This document shows positions 38,201 to 45,620 of a DNA stretch of 64,000 nt, piece after piece. The stretch is taken from the NCBI GenBank assembly GCA_937957915.1, contig CALGNZ010000047.1, positions 211,106-275,105 on the forward strand, read 5' to 3'. Each line of letters starts with the position of its first letter. The first letter of the stretch is position 1. The stretch is from an uncultured Granulosicoccaceae bacterium (GTDB lineage Bacteria > Pseudomonadota > Gammaproteobacteria > Granulosicoccales > Granulosicoccaceae). The translations under genes were made by a program, and so were the position numbers. Below the pieces are notes generated by a model that was not told the DNA's origin, made no database searches, and saw nothing but the letters and a program-made list of their open reading frames with translations.

Positions 38201-40176
38201 GAGCTGATTATCTTCTCGAAGGTGATAGCCTGTACCGATTCAATGCTGCCTCGCAAACCAGTTGGGGTTGGGAGTACCTTGGTAGTATGACCGCAGCCAT
38301 ACAAAATGACAGTGTAGAGCTCGAACTGCCACGCGCGTTGTTGGGTAATCCGACAAATATCAATTTACTATTGAAGGGTAACAGTGCCGCAAACGGTGGT
38401 ACCGATATTGATCTATATCCGGATACTGCCGCGTCGGCGAATTCCATTTTAAAGGCCAGAAGGTTCAGTTACTCGGTCAACGAAAACACAACGCTAGAGA
38501 ACGTCGCACCGGTTGCTAACTCACAGACACTGAATACTCAAAACAATGCGCAGTTGCAACTGGTATTGACAGGGTCTGATCTAAACCGGGACACCTTGAC
38601 TTATAGTGTGGCATCCAGCCCTGTACATGGCAGCGTTACCGGCACACCACCGAATCTGACCTATCAGCCCGATGAAAACTATGTTGGCAGTGACGAGTTT
38701 ACCTTCGTTGTTTCTGATGGTGCGCTGAATAGCAACGAGGCAAAAGTGACCTTTAGCGTACAGGCCACACCAGAGACAAACAGTCCGCCGGTGGCTAATA
38801 ATCAGGCGCTCTCAACGATAGTGGATATAGTGCTCCCGGTAGAGCTGACTGCCAGTGATGCCGATGGAGATGCACTTGGCTATACACTTGTTAATCAACC
38901 GTCTAACGGTCAGCTGACTGGCCAGCCGCCATCAATGCAATACACGCCGACGACTGGTTTTACAGGGGTAGACAACTTTACCTTTAGAGTTAACGATGGA
39001 GTTATTGACAGTGCTGTTGCAACCATAGAGGTTACCGTGTCTCCGGACGCACCTGTCAATACCGCACCTGTTGCAAATGAGCAAAGTGTATCGACAGCGT
39101 TTGAAACTGCCATCGGAATCGAATTGCTTGGTTCCGATGCAGAGAGTGACACGCTCACTTACACTATCGTCGATCAGCCTTCACTGGGTGCTTTGCAGGG
39201 TACCGCACCATTGCTGACATACGTGCCTAACGGTACAGTAAGCGGGGATGATACGTTTACCTTTACCGTAAGCGACGGGACGGTGGACAGTGAACCTGCG
39301 ACAGTGAGTGTTACTATTCTGGCTGCAGTGCCGGTGAATCGTGCACCGATTGCGAACGGACAAGCGCTTGATACCAACTTTGGCCAGCCGCTGGCGGTTG
39401 TGCTGGGTGCGATAGATCCTGATGGAGATGTATTGGGCTACACAGTTGCAGAGCAACCCGTTAATGGAACGCTCAGCGGCACAGTGCCGAACCTGGTTTA
39501 TACACCTGAAAACAATTTTTCCGGCTTAGACAGTTTCCGTTTTGTCGCCACTGATGGTGTGCTGGACAGTGCGGTCACCACCGTTACCATCAATGTAGGT
39601 ACACAAAGCGATGGTGCGCTAAGTAATCTGGTTGATAGCCTGACAATAGACGGGTCTCTGAATGACTGGAGTGGCGTGCAATCATATCCGGCTGACCCGG
39701 ATGATGTAGCCGGAGTAAATAACCCGCTTGACTGGATAGAGGCGTGGGTTGCACACGATGCCGATAATTTTTACTTCGCCTACCGCAATGACGGGGTGTT
39801 TTCACTGAGCTGGGGTCAGGGTATTTTCATTGATACAGACGGCAATCCGGATACCGGGTTTCGCGGCTTCAGCGGAGAGTTTCCGATTGGTGCGGATTAC
39901 CTGATTGAATCTGACGATATTCATGTCTACAACGGGTCAGGACAGAATTGGTCCTGGAGCGCTGGTGGGTCCTCAACCATTGCCGCCAGTGGCGATGTGG
40001 CAGAGTTGTCGATACCGAGATCAGCGCTGGGTAACCCTGCTGATCTGAGAATATATTTCCGCGCAAGTAATCTGGCCTTTCAGGGGTCCGCTGTCGATCA
40101 TTACCCGGATGTCGCTTTGGATGCCTCCGCTGCGGAAGCGGATCGTTCGCTTTGGTACACGACTGCTGCGCCCTAG
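35296..40176 (+). CDS. Large lipoprotein: NodB-like deacetylase with duplicated repeat modules
   Basis: Protein of 1,626 residues with GTG start and lipobox VTVSC near residue 28. Residues about 50-280 resemble a GATase/Rossmann-type domain (IAIVHSAASRDQFYD). Residues about 285-560 have a NodB-type deacetylase signature: metal Asp pair ND-M-D (D295, D297) and THSWTHPHH (H365, H369), with MHWLWHDYG later. From residue 692 a repeat of exactly 93 residues (N-x-x-P-V-A-N ... LTGT-P-x-Y-P-x-F-x-G-D-F-V-SDG) occurs at 692, 785, 1069, 1162, 1255 and 1348. A DOMON/CBM9-like domain (LDGGLTEW, DWSEAWMGHD) sits at about 878-1068 and again at 1441-1626 (IDGSLNDW, DWIEAWVAHD). PelA-like surface polysaccharide modification is the best guess. 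Confidence 0.85.
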   Translation: MDLPKKVNTFKVLRILLTSVALLVTVSCAQENSSTHNVGVTTGPDIASALVQLPVEERRIAIVHSAASRDQFYDPFAYDQLFASLQGQATHAGFPFDLLTEDGLADVNALLQYDAIVIPSLQNVKNANRTAIASALMQAQAAGVALAVSGELMTYDENGVYVGSTALADLMGLEVASFLNEVVATVKIATNDHPVTDTYSVAETITEYDPFWFPSFVPVNGEQSTVLLDIEVNGTKYPGAQVVDRSSRALHFANEQVMADNQVIWKALQWLVYGDVAPVTLQMSREGSIFIARNDMDQAMIAAEMDQTEIPLLDIIKDWKRDYNFVGSYYIDIGNNPAGGQYTDWSVSAPLYQEYIALGSEIGTHSWTHPHHTSLLTDDELEFEFNQSRQEIGDRIGVPVLGGAVPGNPESLSVVENLNQWFTYFSGRSGEVGSGYPRAIGFMEPHHDMMYFSLNMAPDFTLIDVWNLTPEQATNLWINEIDGLWKHAQQPIMHWLWHDYGPTTATQAGTYSREMFEDTLAYANSKGTEFLTLADLQSRIRALKSATYTVGSGTVIDATVSAADVGQFALKVGAGNNISSVANWYAYDEDQVFLANEGGRYEISVGTEVADVTRISQLPMRAKLMTLSGDGNQLQFTVQGEGEVAVTLSQAMLGNVSVSGADSFSETDGVLKLVFNSNGEHQVTIEPTTPINTAPVLSPVSVTVASGESIDIVLAATDAEGDSLTFELLSGPRTGTLTGAAPALTYVSTANFTGNDSFTYRVSDGGLESAVGTAQITVTPAVAINRVPVANRQVLTTLVDQPLAILLSGSDTENQVLTYTVSAQPVNGTLTGTAPNLVYTPTAGYVGEDQLEFTVSDGTSNSVPAAVVVNITAQAIETGGTISHEVLNILLDGGLTEWPGNASFGLDADDVTGVIDWSEAWMGHDSTNFYLAYRAYSPIALSWGYAVYLDTDTSDASGFKGFSNEFPLGADYLLEGDSLYRFNAASQTSWGWEYLGSMTAAIQNDSVELELPRALLGNPTNINLLLKGNSAANGGTDIDLYPDTAASANSILKARRFSYSVNENTTLENVAPVANSQTLNTQNNAQLQLVLTGSDLNRDTLTYSVASSPVHGSVTGTPPNLTYQPDENYVGSDEFTFVVSDGALNSNEAKVTFSVQATPETNSPPVANNQALSTIVDIVLPVELTASDADGDALGYTLVNQPSNGQLTGQPPSMQYTPTTGFTGVDNFTFRVNDGVIDSAVATIEVTVSPDAPVNTAPVANEQSVSTAFETAIGIELLGSDAESDTLTYTIVDQPSLGALQGTAPLLTYVPNGTVSGDDTFTFTVSDGTVDSEPATVSVTILAAVPVNRAPIANGQALDTNFGQPLAVVLGAIDPDGDVLGYTVAEQPVNGTLSGTVPNLVYTPENNFSGLDSFRFVATDGVLDSAVTTVTINVGTQSDGALSNLVDSLTIDGSLNDWSGVQSYPADPDDVAGVNNPLDWIEAWVAHDADNFYFAYRNDGVFSLSWGQGIFIDTDGNPDTGFRGFSGEFPIGADYLIESDDIHVYNGSGQNWSWSAGGSSTIAASGDVAELSIPRSALGNPADLRIYFRASNLAFQGSAVDHYPDVALDASAAEADRSLWYTTAAP

Positions 40177-40507
40177 GAGGTAACGCCCTGGCGAGTGGTG
40201 CGCAGTCGCGTGACAGACATGGTTGAGCCCTGTTTTGTTGAACACGGTTTGGCGTGTCGGTTTTCTGCGCAGAGCTTGGTGACGGAGCGAACCGCACCAA
40301 ACTATCCGCTAAACGACACTTCAACGGCGCTGCTCGGGCGCCGTTTTGTGCCGATCCTGAGCCTGGTGCGCTTCGCGCCGCTCGGCACACCCTACGTTAG
40401 AACCCGCTTTACCGTTTACGATATTGTTGGTGTTCTACGCAGGGTGTGGTTGGGGAAACGAACCGCACCAATCCGCCCCCCGAGGCCCGCTCCCGAGGCC
40501 TGATCTC
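40177..40507. other. Intergenic region with structured elements
   Basis: Between the large lipoprotein gene and terC. It holds a hairpin terminator (40324-40347), a 17-base imperfect inverted repeat (arms 40387-40403 and 40432-40447, loop 28), and a 13-bp direct repeat CGAACCGCACCAA at 40288-40300 and 40459-40471. A 102-codon frame spans it but looks non-coding. Confidence 0.6.
40324..40347 (+). terminator. Terminator after large lipoprotein gene
   Basis: ACGGCGC (40324-40330) pairs with GCGCCGT (40338-40344), loop TGCTCGG, then a short T-run (40344-40347). It is 150 bases after the stop. Confidence 0.7.
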
Positions 40508-41305
40508 CTAGCTCGACGATCGCGCTGCGGCCATCAGCGCTTCTTTCTCTCGCAACAGTTTGCGTTGGTAGCGACTCTGCACTACATCTGAAAGCGCCAT
40601 CACTACGATGACGAAGTAGAACGTCGCTTTAGTCATTTGCTCGACTTCGGTGCCGAGTATCTTCATATGCGCAAGGTGGCCGCCTTCTGATATCAGCATA
40701 ATGCCAACGACAAACAGGATGAATAGTCCAAGTACCTCGTACATTCTGTTTTTCTGCAAAAAGTCTGATACCCGGTCTGCCAGCAAGATCATCATGATGC
40801 CACTAAGAATGATTGCAATCGCCATCACTGGAATCACTTTGGTCAGTGCCATCGCACTGAGTATCGAGTCGAAAGAAAACACCAGGTTCATCATTACAAT
40901 CCAGACGATGACCATTGCTGCCGAGCTTCGACTCTTCTCGGAAGCGTCGTGCTCCTCCAGCGACATCATATGCATGATTTCTTTCATTGCCGTGTAGATG
41001 ATAAATATTCCACCGAACAACACGATAATTGAGTGCAGGTTGAAGTCGAACTCAATAATTCCTTCCCATTTGGCAGCAAAAACAGAGTTTTGAAATTTAT
41101 CGACAAGTTGTACCAGTAAAACGAGCAATACCAGGCGTAACGCAACAGCGATCCCAATGCCCCATTTACGGACTTGCGCCTGCTTTTCAACAGGTGCTCG
41201 TTTCGACTCCAGGGAAATGTACAGGAGGTTGTCAAAGCCAAGGACTGCCTGTAGCAGAATTAGTAAAAACAGTGTGACCAGATTGTCTAGCGTAAATAGA
41301 TCCAT
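40508..41305 (-). CDS. TerC family integral membrane protein
   Basis: Membrane protein of 265 residues with seven helices in the TerC/YkoY pattern. The metal-binding acidic residues are in LGFDNLLYI (first half) and FSFDSILSAMAL (second half). TerC-family proteins export Mn(II) and help metalation of secreted enzymes; the conserved D residues support a metal transport role here. ATG 41305 follows GAGAGG. It diverges from the kinase gene at 41640. Confidence 0.93.
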   Translation of the reverse strand: MDLFTLDNLVTLFLLILLQAVLGFDNLLYISLESKRAPVEKQAQVRKWGIGIAVALRLVLLVLLVQLVDKFQNSVFAAKWEGIIEFDFNLHSIIVLFGGIFIIYTAMKEIMHMMSLEEHDASEKSRSSAAMVIVWIVMMNLVFSFDSILSAMALTKVIPVMAIAIILSGIMMILLADRVSDFLQKNRMYEVLGLFILFVVGIMLISEGGHLAHMKILGTEVEQMTKATFYFVIVVMALSDVVQSRYQRKLLREKEALMAAARSSS

Positions 41306-41639
41306 TGCCTCTCTCGGTGTTAGTGTTAATTCTTAAGCAGCATTCGTCATGGGTTGAAATGTCGAGGATTGCCGTGGGTTTTGAAGATAGATTTCTTTGC
41401 GGTAATCTCGCTGCGAGCGAACAGTGCGGGTGAAGTGTCTCATTGTTTGTAGCTCATGGCGATTGGTGTATCAATATTTAAAGATGCTGAGTGGCGGCTT
41501 TCGGTAAGATTCCGCTGACAAAAAAATAAAAAACATCACGCTTTTGCGCGAATGGCACGCTGTCATGCGCTGTCATAGGTAAAATTGAGTAGCGATTGAT
41601 AACTCATTGCAGAACCGTGAGAATCCCTTCCGTACCAAC
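41306..41639. other. Promoter region of terC and kinase genes
   Basis: About 330 bases between divergent genes. It contains a tandem direct repeat of CGCTGTCAT at 41558 and 41568 (see the separate entry). The sequence around 41520-41535 is A-rich. Confidence 0.5.
41558..41576 (+). promoter_or_regulatory. Tandem operator-like repeat before kinase gene
   Basis: CGCTGTCATG followed at once by CGCTGTCATA. The 10-base spacing places both copies on the same face of DNA, as for a dimeric activator, and about 65 bases before the kinase start. The regulator is unknown. Confidence 0.5.
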
Positions 41640-43835
41640 ATGGTCTCCCCGCGCATCCCGATGAACGACAGCACCTCCACACGACGCTCCCTGGCCAAGG
41701 GGGATTTTGTCACCTGGTACCGTATCGAGCGGGTGCTGGGGCAGGGAGGCTTTGGTATCACCTACCTGGCGACTGACACCAATCTTGATCATCTGGTCGC
41801 GCTGAAGGAGTACCTGCCATCCAGCCTGGTAAGGCGCACGCCCGAAAAGACGATCTCACCGATTACAGCCAGATCTCGCGTCGAATACGAGCAAGGGCTC
41901 GAAAGCTTTCTGCGTGAGGCGCGCACCCTGGTCAAATTCACACATCCGAATATCGTTCGTGTGATGTCTGTCTTCGAGGCCAATAGCTCGGCGTATCTGG
42001 TGATGGAATATGAGCGAGGAGTGGAGTTTCGCGACTACGTGAAGCAACGCCGCGCGATAAACGAAATTGAGCTGATTGATCTGTTTCTGGGCATTATCGA
42101 CGGACTCGATCAGGTGCATCAAACCGGCTATCTGCATCGTGATATCAAGCCGGTGAATCTGATAATTCGTGACAATGGCAGCCCGGTGTTACTCGATTTT
42201 GGCTCTTCACGACGGGTTGATGGTGATGGTGAAAACACGTCGTTCGTATCAGCAGGATACACCGCACTTGAGCAGTATCGAGCGGGAGCCGGGCTCGAGG
42301 TCGGGCCATGGACCGATATCTATGCGCTAGGCGGTACCCTGTACTACGCGATTACAGGGGAGTCTCCGGTCAATCCAGTGAGCCGTCTCGCCGCGCATGT
42401 CAGAGGAGCCGCCGATCCGCTGCGGTCAGCTACTGATGCAGGCGCCGGTCGCTACAGCGAGAGGTTTCTGCAAGCAATTGACTGGGCGCTGTCATTCCAG
42501 ACTGGCGATCGGCCTGCAACGCTTGCCGAATGGCGAGAAAGTCTGCAACTGGCACGAGATCAAAGCTCTGGCAATCCGGTAGAAATCCCTCAGTCAACTG
42601 CGACACAGGCGGTGGTGGATGAGGGTATTACCGGGCAAACGCCTCATGTCGGTGGCAGCAAGTTGCTGGTTCGCCAGCGTGCGCAGAGCAGTGGGCAACC
42701 CCGACAAAAGCCGGGTAACAGAAGAACAGGTCTTTGGGTCGGTTCGATAGTGCTGCTTGGCCTGCTGCCCATAGCGGCGAATATTGGCTATCGCTCTGTA
42801 GAAAAAAAGCAGGCACTACATAATGAGTTAAGTCGATTTGAAGCGGATCTCGCTGCCACTGATGTGCCGCTTTCAGCAATCAGTGGCTTTCGTGCAGTGC
42901 TGGAAAAACAACCGGATAATCAACGCGCGCTGGACGGGGTCGAGAAGGGTATCGCCAGCATACACGAGCGAGCATCACAACAAATTGATACCTGGCAGAT
43001 AGAGGCGGCAGCGAAAACGATTGAGTCGTTGCAATCTTTAGGTGTGCAAACAGACGACCTCGTTGATCAGCTTGAAGCCGCAAAGGTCCACCAGTCCGTT
43101 GAGGCGCAAATTAACGAGATCAGAAGCTTTAATTCAGCTGGCCGATACGACGAATCATTGCAGCAGATTGAAGCCACACGAGCTCTTCGTGCCGACACCC
43201 GTCTGGACAAGCTGGAGCAGGATGCGCAGGCGGGGATCGAGCGCGCAGAAACAGAAAAGCGCGATATCGAAAAGCAGCGCCGACAGTCGCTCGATCGTAT
43301 CGCTGAGGCCAACAAAAGGCAACGTGCTCGACGGCAAAGCTATAACAACTATTTGTCCAGTGTTGAATCGGCGCTTGCCCGTGGTGACAACCAATCTGCA
43401 CGACGCTGGCTTGAGAGTGCCAAAGCGCTACAGATTGACGATCAGGCGCTCGCCAGTCTGGATCGTCAGGTGGTGCAGGCCGAAGAATTCGCCGGCAAGC
43501 CATTGACCGAGTACGAGATAAGGTATGCAGCCAATCGCTTCAACGCGTTGAAAGACGCAATAGAAGTTAAAAACAATTCGCTGATCTCGCAGCTCTCTGC
43601 AGGCACTCCGTCGAAAAAGAGTTTTCTGGAAAATCTGTTTACCCGCTACCGTCAAATTACACTGGAAGTGGTAGATGTGCAGGCGGCAGTTAATCCCAAG
43701 CGAGTCACCGCCATCCTTCGTATTGAAACACTGGCGCTGGCCAACGGCGATATTGTGTATCCTGCTAAATCGTACCGGGATTTCCCGGTGTCTCTGCGCC
43801 GCGAGCGATACCACTGGTCAAAAATAGAATGGTAA
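41640..43835 (+). CDS. Transmembrane serine/threonine protein kinase
   Basis: Eukaryotic-like protein kinase of about 731 residues. The N-terminal kinase domain is complete: glycine loop LGQGGFGITYLA, VALKEYLP (K56), YLHRDIKPVNLI (catalytic D168, N173) and LLDFGSS (D186). A single helix (about 364-384) anchors it; the C-terminal 350 residues are outside the membrane and form long coiled coils (ETEKRDIEKQRRQSLDRI) and a compact end (VNPKRVTAILRIETLAL). The start is uncertain: TTG 41607, ATG 41640 or ATG 41661, none with a ribosome site. It is followed 112 bases on by a secreted/anchored protein, a likely partner. Confidence 0.92.
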   Translation: MVSPRIPMNDSTSTRRSLAKGDFVTWYRIERVLGQGGFGITYLATDTNLDHLVALKEYLPSSLVRRTPEKTISPITARSRVEYEQGLESFLREARTLVKFTHPNIVRVMSVFEANSSAYLVMEYERGVEFRDYVKQRRAINEIELIDLFLGIIDGLDQVHQTGYLHRDIKPVNLIIRDNGSPVLLDFGSSRRVDGDGENTSFVSAGYTALEQYRAGAGLEVGPWTDIYALGGTLYYAITGESPVNPVSRLAAHVRGAADPLRSATDAGAGRYSERFLQAIDWALSFQTGDRPATLAEWRESLQLARDQSSGNPVEIPQSTATQAVVDEGITGQTPHVGGSKLLVRQRAQSSGQPRQKPGNRRTGLWVGSIVLLGLLPIAANIGYRSVEKKQALHNELSRFEADLAATDVPLSAISGFRAVLEKQPDNQRALDGVEKGIASIHERASQQIDTWQIEAAAKTIESLQSLGVQTDDLVDQLEAAKVHQSVEAQINEIRSFNSAGRYDESLQQIEATRALRADTRLDKLEQDAQAGIERAETEKRDIEKQRRQSLDRIAEANKRQRARRQSYNNYLSSVESALARGDNQSARRWLESAKALQIDDQALASLDRQVVQAEEFAGKPLTEYEIRYAANRFNALKDAIEVKNNSLISQLSAGTPSKKSFLENLFTRYRQITLEVVDVQAAVNPKRVTAILRIETLALANGDIVYPAKSYRDFPVSLRRERYHWSKIEW

Positions 43836-43947
43836 CAAGCAGCAATGATTGCTCTCGGCTCTTTTGCTGAAACATCATTGTTATTGTTTTAGCGGTGCGA
43901 ATACTGGTAATTTGTGGCGACGAATTATCTATTGGTGGGGTCCAAGT

Positions 43948-44652
43948 ATGAAATGTCGCGCAGAGACTTATTTGCCGTCGACAGTTGTTTCATTGTTCCA
44001 GGCAGTAAATATAACCAGAACTCTAACACTGCTGCTGCGTAAACTGGGTTTGTCCCTATTGGCGCTGGCGCTGGCGCTTAGTCAGATCGCTTTCTCGGTA
44101 GCGCAGGCGCAAACGATTTCTGATGACATCGACTTCGATCCACCGGTGATCGATCACGAGTCGCTTGTTAGTGGTGTCAGCGGTGAAATACAGGTATTCA
44201 GTGCATTGGTAGTCGATGACCGGGGGTTGGAAAGGGTCACCCTGTACTACCGTAGTACAACGGGTCAGGAGTATCAGCAGGTGCCGATGCAGAGGCTGTC
44301 GGCTACGGATAACTACACTGCATCGGTGGATTCTGCCGTTGATCAGAAAAAAATCGAATACTATATCGAAGCGCTGGATAGCGGCGGCAATCGTGTTCTA
44401 AAGGGCTTTCCTTTTTTCCCCCTTGTGCGTGGACTTGAAGCACCTCGCCAGGTGCCAGTTGCCGAGCAAGCCGTTACACCGCCGCCAGCCGAAGCTAAAA
44501 GTAACAACGCCCTCTACATTGTTCTTGGGGTTTTGGCTGTTGGCCTGATTGTGGGGCTGGCCGGTGGTTCCAGTGACAATGGTGGTGGCGGAGGCGGTGT
44601 ACCGCCTGACGACAACACCGTACCATTGACCATTAACGTTAGCCCGCCGTGA
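43948..44652 (+). CDS. Signal-anchored Ig-like protein downstream of kinase
   Basis: Protein of 234 residues from ATG 43948 (GGGG 8 bases upstream). An N-terminal helix/signal (LGLSLLALALALSQIAFSVAQA) is followed by an Ig-like or fibronectin-like domain (FDPPVIDHESLVSGVSGEIQV, DDRGLERVTLYYRST, KKIEYYIEALDSGGN), a Pro/Ala linker, a second hydrophobic helix (YIVLGVLAVGLIVGLAGG) and a Gly-rich tail (SDNGGGGGGVPP). It lies directly behind the kinase. It may be the kinase's periplasmic ligand or substrate; that is inference. Confidence 0.7.
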   Translation: MKCRAETYLPSTVVSLFQAVNITRTLTLLLRKLGLSLLALALALSQIAFSVAQAQTISDDIDFDPPVIDHESLVSGVSGEIQVFSALVVDDRGLERVTLYYRSTTGQEYQQVPMQRLSATDNYTASVDSAVDQKKIEYYIEALDSGGNRVLKGFPFFPLVRGLEAPRQVPVAEQAVTPPPAEAKSNNALYIVLGVLAVGLIVGLAGGSSDNGGGGGGVPPDDNTVPLTINVSPP

Positions 44653-44661
44653 TATGGGGCG

Positions 44662-45600
44662 TTAGCTATGCAGCGATATACTCCACTCGTAGCTGAATAA
44701 ATCACCGGCGCGGAGCGATTTCATCTCGGGCTTGTCTGCGATAGCGCCACCACCATCTTCACTGTCGCTAAATCCAAACCACGGTTCAATGCAGACAAAA
44801 CGGGCTGCGGGTTTGGCCCAGATGCCGAGGTGTGGTGCACCACCGGTGTCGACAGTGATAAGCGGTTTGTCCTGATGAAACAAACTGACAGTATCTGACT
44901 GAATGTTTTTGAAGATAAGCGCATCATCATCAAACAAAGATTCGCTCAGAGGCAGTCTGTCGCTGTTTTGCAGGTAGTTGACCCCCGGCTTTAAAAGACC
45001 GTCTGCGGTCAGCGGATGGTGTTTAAGGGTTTCGGCTTTTGAAAAGTGAATCGCATATTCACTCGGCGCGTGCTGCAATGCGAAAGCAGGATGAGATCCG
45101 ATGGTAAACAGCATCGGTGTTGTATCCTGATTCGCGACGGTGTAACCCACAATGAGTGTTGACTGACGCATTGAAAAGCGGATTGTCAGTTCAAACTGCC
45201 ACGGGTAGACGCTGAGAGACTCGCTGTCAGCCTGCAGTTTTAGCGTAACACTGTCAGCGGTTTGTTCCGCGCAGCAGAAGCGGGCTTTTCGTGCAAACCC
45301 GTGCCGAGCCAAAGTGAAGCTCTTGCCCTCATGCGTATATTGATTGTTTTTAAGCGCGCCGACGATAGGGAACAAGACAGGCGCGCGGCCAGACCATACG
45401 GCGGGATCCCCCTGCCACAATGTTTCTTCGCCCTGATCTGTATTGTCGGCCAGGTTTTGGGTGCTGCCTGCACTGGTACCCGGAGCCAGGTTTTTAGCAT
45501 TGCTCTGCGGCTTACGCGGGCTGTGGCACAGCGACTGTAATTCCGCGCCGAGGCTGCTTATTGTTGCTGTGGCATCTGCTGATTTGATCGTGTAGAGCAA
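44662..45600 (-). CDS. Aldose 1-epimerase family protein
   Basis: Galactose mutarotase-like (GalM/YeaD fold) protein of about 312 residues. I choose TTG 45600 (GGAG 7 bases upstream); the frame opens to 45687 but then overlaps the next gene. Visible blocks: TISSLGAELQSL, APVLFPIVGALKN, RHGFARKARF (catalytic His), IGSHPAFAL and the C-terminal CIEPWFGFSD (Glu). The active His/Glu residues are present, so the enzyme is likely active on hexose anomers or as a hexose-6-phosphate epimerase. It ends 9 bases from the stop of the Ig-like gene (convergent). Confidence 0.88.
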   Translation of the reverse strand: MLYTIKSADATATISSLGAELQSLCHSPRKPQSNAKNLAPGTSAGSTQNLADNTDQGEETLWQGDPAVWSGRAPVLFPIVGALKNNQYTHEGKSFTLARHGFARKARFCCAEQTADSVTLKLQADSESLSVYPWQFELTIRFSMRQSTLIVGYTVANQDTTPMLFTIGSHPAFALQHAPSEYAIHFSKAETLKHHPLTADGLLKPGVNYLQNSDRLPLSESLFDDDALIFKNIQSDTVSLFHQDKPLITVDTGGAPHLGIWAKPAARFVCIEPWFGFSDSEDGGGAIADKPEMKSLRAGDLFSYEWSISLHS

Positions 45601-45620
45601 GGCATCACTCCGTGTGTGCG

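Noticed and set aside
40195..40503. 102-codon frame after the large lipoprotein
   Set aside because: Spans a terminator and repeats, with biased composition; best explained as non-coding.
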